Source: Sulfopaludibacter sp035606355 (GTDB lineage: Bacteria; Acidobacteriota; Terriglobia; Bryobacterales; Bryobacteraceae). Taken from it: 64,000 bases of DNA. Positions 60,901 through 64,000 of this stretch are shown one piece after another (positions within the stretch are counted from its first letter, which is position 1; each line of letters begins with the position of its first letter). A program made the position numbers and the translations under genes. The notes below the pieces were generated by a model. The model did no database searches. It was not told the origin of the DNA and worked only from the letters and a program-made list of their open reading frames with translations. The DNA is taken from positions 340,177 through 404,176 of the forward strand of contig DATNFO010000018.1 of assembly GCA_035606355.1 (NCBI GenBank). Direction: 5' to 3'.

Positions 60901-61075
60901 CCTGATCGTCAGTGACCGCGGTGAAGGTTTTGTCGCCCTGCGTCGCCGTAACGGTAACGCCAGGCACCGGGATGCCGCCGAACTTGACTACGCCGCGATG
61001 TTCCGACGCGGAGAGGGTCAAAGCGAGCAGCAGCCCGAGGGCGCAGACTTGTACAAGGTGAAGGATGCGTTTCAT
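57908..61075 (-). CDS. TonB-dependent receptor, oligogalacturonate/Oar-like acidobacterial type
   Basis: A 1055-residue outer-membrane receptor. After the signal peptide (MKRILHLVQVCALGLLLALT) comes a CarboxypepD_reg-like domain (GVVKFGGIPVPGVTVTATQG), then an alanine/proline-rich linker of about 100 residues, a plug (YRGDVGLRLDNSYLDARPFS, QVNFGGPLTIPHLLHGNGQF) and a large barrel ending MRTVQLSLRWRF, with the terminal phenylalanine expected for outer-membrane barrels. I choose ATG 61075, four bases after the TIGR03435-like stop; a longer frame reaches 61162. It is followed by the VWFA gene with one base of overlap. Substrate is unknown. Confidence 0.9.
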   Translation of the reverse strand: MKRILHLVQVCALGLLLALTLSASEHRGVVKFGGIPVPGVTVTATQGDKTFTAVTDDQGMYAFPDLADGVWKLHLEMLTFAPQDQEIAVAPNAPVPEWNLKLLSMSDIHPTAAPPPAPTPAAATGTMAAAATATNTPAAASTGGTPQLQAGAPPAKGKNAKGKKGATQAANPPGGFQRTDVNANGGAAASAPAESVSAQDQQNASDAMVVNGSVSTGIERRAIGNARRGIGSLYRGDVGLRLDNSYLDARPFSLTGQDTAKPTTNHFGAQVNFGGPLTIPHLLHGNGQFFISYGITRNRTASTVTNTMPTDAERNGDFSSVLSPLGQPVTVYDPQTGAPFPNSFIPQNRWSSQALALLKFYPEPNFVPTAGYNYQTSLKNTSNGQNLNSRLNRNLDRKNFVNGGVGYSRSNSVNPSIFGFTDTGNSSGINANATWRHLFSQRVNLVLGYQFSRSSQRNVAFFENKQNVSGDAGIAGNNQEPVNWGPPSLSFNSSGISGLADGAASLNRNQTNSFTAQMLWVKRPHNLTFGGDVRRQQFNYLSQQNARGGFGFNGGATQAIANGVPVIGTGSDFADFLLGIPDTVSLATGNADKYFRANMDDFYITDDWRVATGLTVNIGMRWEYGSPLVEKYGRLVNLDVTPGFGAAAAVVGFNPVGPLTGRQYPDSLVHPDKIGYEPRLSFAWHPLFGSSLVVRGGYGVYYNTGVFGSIANRMAQQSPLSKSLSLQNTADPATRFTMANGFNAQPSSIPNTFGIDPFFRPGYSQNWQVSAQRDLTEGIVMTVTYVGIKGTRQEQEFLPNTYAPGALNPCLTCPVGFVYMQSNGNSTREEGDLQLQRRFHNGFSATAKYAFSKSIDDAAVGGGASPFIAQNWLNLSGDRALSTFDQRHLFTLQAQYSTGVGVKGGALMKGWRGAAFKGWTVTTDLKVGSGLPLSPFYPSIVPGTAYSVVRPNFTGADIYAAPAGLFLNPLAFTAPIAGQWGTAGRDSITGPGQFSLNANMSRTFKDNLDVNLQTQNALNHVVYTSYNTTITSLQFGLPASANGMRTVQLSLRWRF

Positions 61076-61079
61076 CGGG

Positions 61080-61598
61080 TTAGTTTTCCGCTGGGTTCTT
61101 TTCAATGCGATCGACGACGAGCACTTCGACCGTAGATTCTTTCGATTCGAGTTTGAGTCCAAGTTGATCCTGAGTGGCTTTCGCCAGAATGCCCGCCGTG
61201 TCCGGGACTTCTACCGCGTGAAGCACCTCGCCATCGGAGTCGTAAGCCGGATGAAAGCGGGTGACCGGGAGGTTTTGAAACATCAACGGGAGGCGATCCG
61301 ACAGCGCCGCGCCGGGCGCCTTGCCCTCAATGCCATAACTGACATTGGTGAGCCATTTGGGTCCGGAAAACCGGAGATCCTGAAGCCACAAAGCGTATTT
61401 GATGCAAGAGGATAGGGTAACATTTTGGAGCGTCAGCGTGCCCGCCGTGGCTCTGATGCTCTCGCGGCGGACCGCGGGCGATTCAAGCGCCTTCACGCTG
61501 GGGGCCTGAAGGGCAGGCGTCTCCGCACAGCCCGGCTGCTGGCCGGAAGCGGCGGAAATGCTCGTGCAAATGAGGGAGGCGACAACCGCCGGACGCAT
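61080..61598 (-). CDS. short TIGR03435-like secreted protein
   Basis: A 172-residue protein with a signal peptide (MRPAVVASLICTSISAAS). It keeps the N-terminal TIGR03435 segment (GTLTLQNVTLSSCIKYALWL, QDLRFSGPKWLTNVSYGIEG) and the C-terminal one (QDQLGLKLESKESTVEVLVV, DRIEKNPAEN), but the middle that usually reads DRFKLALHRETRE and a following beta-rich part is short or missing. AAGGAG precedes ATG 61598. It leads the operon with the TonB receptor and VWFA gene. Function is unknown. Confidence 0.75.
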   Translation of the reverse strand: MRPAVVASLICTSISAASGQQPGCAETPALQAPSVKALESPAVRRESIRATAGTLTLQNVTLSSCIKYALWLQDLRFSGPKWLTNVSYGIEGKAPGAALSDRLPLMFQNLPVTRFHPAYDSDGEVLHAVEVPDTAGILAKATQDQLGLKLESKESTVEVLVVDRIEKNPAEN

Positions 61599-62158
61599 TC
61601 CGAAGATAACTCCTTCAAAACGAGACGGCCGAGAGTTGCAGGCATTAGCCGTTCGCGTACGCATTTGTTTAGAGTTAAGACGCCGATTTCCCTCATTCCG
61701 TTCGGAAAAACCTGCATTTTTTTGTGGAAAAGATGGCGATTCTCTCGATATAACGATTCACCCGCCGTAATTGTGACGAAAGAACGGCGCGTCTACTCTG
61801 CCGGGGTGAATCCCTGAGTGCGGCGCTGGCCTCGTTTGAAGCTGCTGTCGTCAAGGGCGACCATTCGAGAATTGCCGGTGCGAATTCGGATGCGCTCGCC
61901 TGTGGGGAAATCGACGTGCGACAAGCGGGCTCAAGCTGGCATCCCGAAAGAAAACCCCGCCTGTTCTGGTAATTGACACCAGTCGCGCGTTCCGAGGGTG
62001 AATAGATACCAGTCCCGATAAGAGCCCGCCTTCACTGTTACTCCGGTAAATTACACTTGTCTCCCGAGTTATCGAACTGGGCCGCCCTTATACTCGAACT
62101 AGCAGTAACTGCCCCGCCGCTTCCTCAACTAACTCGATAACAGGAGACCGTTGTCACC
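61599..62158. other. intergenic region upstream of the PQQ-type gene
   Basis: About 560 bases without a convincing gene. A minus-strand frame near 61850-61930 encodes HVDFPTGERIRIRTGNSRMV and continues to a stop, but it is only about 40 codons and has no clear start. GTTATCGA at 62068-62075 is matched by TCGATAAC at 62134-62141, and TCGAACT occurs at 62072 and 62093; these may be operator-like. AGGAGA precedes the ATG at 62159. Confidence 0.5.
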
Positions 62159-63688
62159 ATGCGTGTGCTTGCACTCATTCCGATCGTCGCGGCCGTAGTT
62201 ATTTTTGCCGCCGATACTCCATCCACGTGGCCTGTAGCCGGTCATGACCTGGCTAACACTCGAAGCCAGCCCACCGAAAACCTGATCAATCGTCAGAACG
62301 TAAGTTCTCTCACGCCCAAATGGACCTTTCACACAGGTGGCGATGTATCCGCGACGCCGGCTGTCGGCGCAGCCGCCGTCTACGTCCCCGATTGGAAAGG
62401 GAATCTCTACGCCATCAACAGAACTACGGGCCAGCAAATCTGGGCTACTCGTATCTCGCAGTACGACGGGGTTACTAACTCGTATTCGCGAGTTACTCCC
62501 GCGTTTCATGGAACAGACCTGATTCTTGGTGACATTCTCAGCACCGGCGAGGCCCACGACGGGGCCCGCATCTTCGCCGTCAGCCAGCAGAATGGAGCGC
62601 TGCACTGGGTAACTCAGGTCGAAAAAAATCCAGCGGCAATCATTACCGGCTCGCCGGTGGTTGTGGGAGATACGGTGGTGGTGGGTGTTTCTTCCAACGA
62701 GGAGGCGCTCGCCGACAATGCCGGCTACGTCTGCTGCACGTTCCGCGGCAGTATCGTCGCACTGGACGCGAATTCCGGTAAGATCCTGTGGCAGACTTAC
62801 GTGGTTCCGGACAACGGCGGCAAAACCGGTGGTTACAGCGGCGGAGCCGTTTGGCAGCCGCCTGCCGTAGATCAGGCGCGCGGTATCGTCTACATCGGCA
62901 CCGGCAATAACTACGATGTCCCGAGCAGCGTCGCGGCGTGCCAAAAGACGGTAAGTGCCGGCGTAGTTACTCCCTGCACGGACCCGAAGGATTACTTTGA
63001 TGCCGAAATGGCGCTCGACCTGCGCAACGGCAACGTGCTCTGGAGTAAGCCGCTACACGGCTACGACGTCTGGACAGTCGCTTGTATCAACATTAAAGAA
63101 GGTACAACATGCCCTTCGCCTGCCGGACCTGACTACGATCTCGGCGGATCGGGCCCCAACCTCCTCACGGGAATACTAGCCGTGGGTCAAAAGAGCGGGG
63201 CACTGTGGGGACTTGACCCCGGGAGCGGCGACATCGTGTGGAGCACCGTGCTGGGTCCCGGCAGTACGCTCGGCGGTATTGAATGGGGAACTGCGACCGA
63301 CGGCGAACGGATTTATGCGGCTATCGGCAACACTCTGCATGGCACTTACAAGCTGATGCCGCAGGGCAAGGCGATTTCGTGGGGCTCCTGGGGCGCGGTG
63401 AATGCGCGCACCGGCCGCATCGCATGGCAGACTGCCGATCCGACGCAAGGCGCTACCGACCCGGGCGCCATGACGGTCGCCAATGGCGTGGTCTACGCTG
63501 GTTCGTATTCAGGCTTCATGTATGCATTGGATGCTCATACGGGCATGATTTTGTGGAGCTTCGATAGCGGTGGCTCCGTAGTTTCGGGTCCGGCCATTGC
63601 GGATGGCGTGGTGTATTGGGGCTCCGGATACGCGCACATCGCGCCGGGGAAAGCGAATAACGCCGTCTACGCCTTCGCGCCGCGGTAA
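62159..63688 (+). CDS. secreted PQQ-type beta-propeller protein
   Basis: A 509-residue protein with a short signal peptide (MRVLALIPIVAAVVIFA). It contains seven or eight propeller blades with the PQQ-enzyme W-docking pattern, for example YAINRTTGQQIWATRIS, VALDANSGKILWQTYVV, WGLDPGSGDIVWSTVLG, VNARTGRIAWQTADPT and YALDAHTGMILWSFDSG. An adjacent cysteine pair (GYVCCTFRGS) recalls the vicinal disulfide of quinoprotein dehydrogenases. There is no haem c domain. Its closest recognised types are polyvinyl-alcohol-dehydrogenase-like proteins; it may oxidise alcohols if PQQ is bound, or be a structural propeller. AGGAGA precedes the start. Confidence 0.8.
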   Translation: MRVLALIPIVAAVVIFAADTPSTWPVAGHDLANTRSQPTENLINRQNVSSLTPKWTFHTGGDVSATPAVGAAAVYVPDWKGNLYAINRTTGQQIWATRISQYDGVTNSYSRVTPAFHGTDLILGDILSTGEAHDGARIFAVSQQNGALHWVTQVEKNPAAIITGSPVVVGDTVVVGVSSNEEALADNAGYVCCTFRGSIVALDANSGKILWQTYVVPDNGGKTGGYSGGAVWQPPAVDQARGIVYIGTGNNYDVPSSVAACQKTVSAGVVTPCTDPKDYFDAEMALDLRNGNVLWSKPLHGYDVWTVACINIKEGTTCPSPAGPDYDLGGSGPNLLTGILAVGQKSGALWGLDPGSGDIVWSTVLGPGSTLGGIEWGTATDGERIYAAIGNTLHGTYKLMPQGKAISWGSWGAVNARTGRIAWQTADPTQGATDPGAMTVANGVVYAGSYSGFMYALDAHTGMILWSFDSGGSVVSGPAIADGVVYWGSGYAHIAPGKANNAVYAFAPR

Positions 63689-63715
63689 CGGCGACAGGCC
63701 CGCTCCGCGCGCCGG

Positions 63716-64000
63716 AACAGGAAAGATTCCTGTTGCCACGAGTGAAAAAAACGAGTTGCTTTTGCGCTGCATTCAAAAACGCACTCGAATCCCCGGCACC
63801 TTTTACCGCTCCCTTAGGGTCACGGCTCCGTATGTAGCTGATTCTGCTAACGGAGCCGTGACCGTGAGGGGTTGTGAAAAAATATCAAATTGCTTTTTTG
63901 CCGCATTCAAACGCATTCGCATCCCCGACACCGTTTGCCGCTCCCTAACGGTCACGGCTCCGTATGTAGTTGATTCTGCTTACGGAGCCGTGACCGTGAG
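63716..64000. repeat. cluster of dispersed repeats at the right edge
   Basis: AACAGGAAAGATTCCTGTT (63716-63734) matches the palindrome at 42965. Two copies of the GTGAAAAAA unit follow (63742, 63874), each leading into TTTACCGCTCCCTTAGGG-like sequence and a palindrome. The last is perfect: CGGTCACGGCTCCGTA pairs with TACGGAGCCGTGACCG (63949-63998) around GTAGTTGATTCTGC. These are the same unit and loop as at 10371-10668. No gene is visible from 63689 to the end. Confidence 0.85.

Noticed and set aside
61800..62000. transposase remnant before the PQQ-type gene
   Set aside because: Short frame without DDE residues, terminal repeats or recognisable motifs.

Overview
The window looks like a chromosomal segment of an Acidobacteriota bacterium of the Bryobacterales/Solibacterales type. 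Base composition is high in GC. Several protein families here are typical of, or expanded in, that lineage: a TIGR03437 (Solibacter C-terminal) domain, a TIGR03435-like protein, a TIGR03436-type VWFA protein, large TonB-dependent receptors with a carboxypeptidase-regulatory-like plug extension, TIGR02999-type ECF sigma factor, DUF1552 and DUF4331. I see no tRNA, rRNA, CRISPR array, intact insertion sequence or prophage.

Layout. 1-6.2 kb: inositol-phosphate synthase, an extended SDR, an MFS exporter and an orphan hybrid histidine kinase. 6.3-17 kb: an isoprenoid/hopanoid block (ispH, shc, hpnH, then hpnA, hpnG, two zinc alcohol dehydrogenases, hpnC, hpnD), split in the middle by palindromic repeats and a TolB-like propeller fragment. 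17-20.8 kb: secreted metallo-beta-lactamase-fold and esterase proteins, a zinc-ribbon-like small protein, a short tatA missed by length cut-offs, and an MCE-domain protein. 20.8-27.2 kb (minus): an ECF sigma/anti-sigma pair followed by DUF4331, a TPR protein and a TonB receptor. 27.4-41.7 kb: mixed housekeeping and accessory genes (DUF1552, a VOC-plus-C-terminal-helix protein, a TIGR03437-receiver fusion, DinB proteins, lpxA, class V aminotransferase, redoxin, YheT hydrolase, OsmC, a CusF-like lipoprotein, a broken Gfo/Idh/MocA gene, an S41 lipoprotein, citrate synthase, an RsbRD_N-like protein). 41.7-50.9 kb: the most unusual locus, a predicted conflict/immunity operon of an alpha/beta hydrolase, a caspase-like VMAP protein, a MoxR AAA+ ATPase and a 1591-residue protein with vWA-like, WD40, degenerate STAND and SLOG-like regions. 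50.9-54.1 kb: cyanophycinase-like peptidase overlapping a family B DNA polymerase. 54.2-63.7 kb: a second ECF sigma factor, a GlcG/HbpS-like protein, an operon of TIGR03435-like, TonB receptor and VWFA proteins, and a secreted PQQ-type propeller protein. The window ends inside repeats related to those at 10.4-10.7 kb.

Two themes run through the window. First, at least four families of short palindromic repeats sit between genes, one of them flanked by 10-bp direct repeats. Second, many operon-leading genes lack a Shine-Dalgarno sequence and instead have a TANNNT box 5-9 bases before the start codon, suggesting leaderless transcripts. Functional calls rest on motif recognition by eye; no database search was possible.
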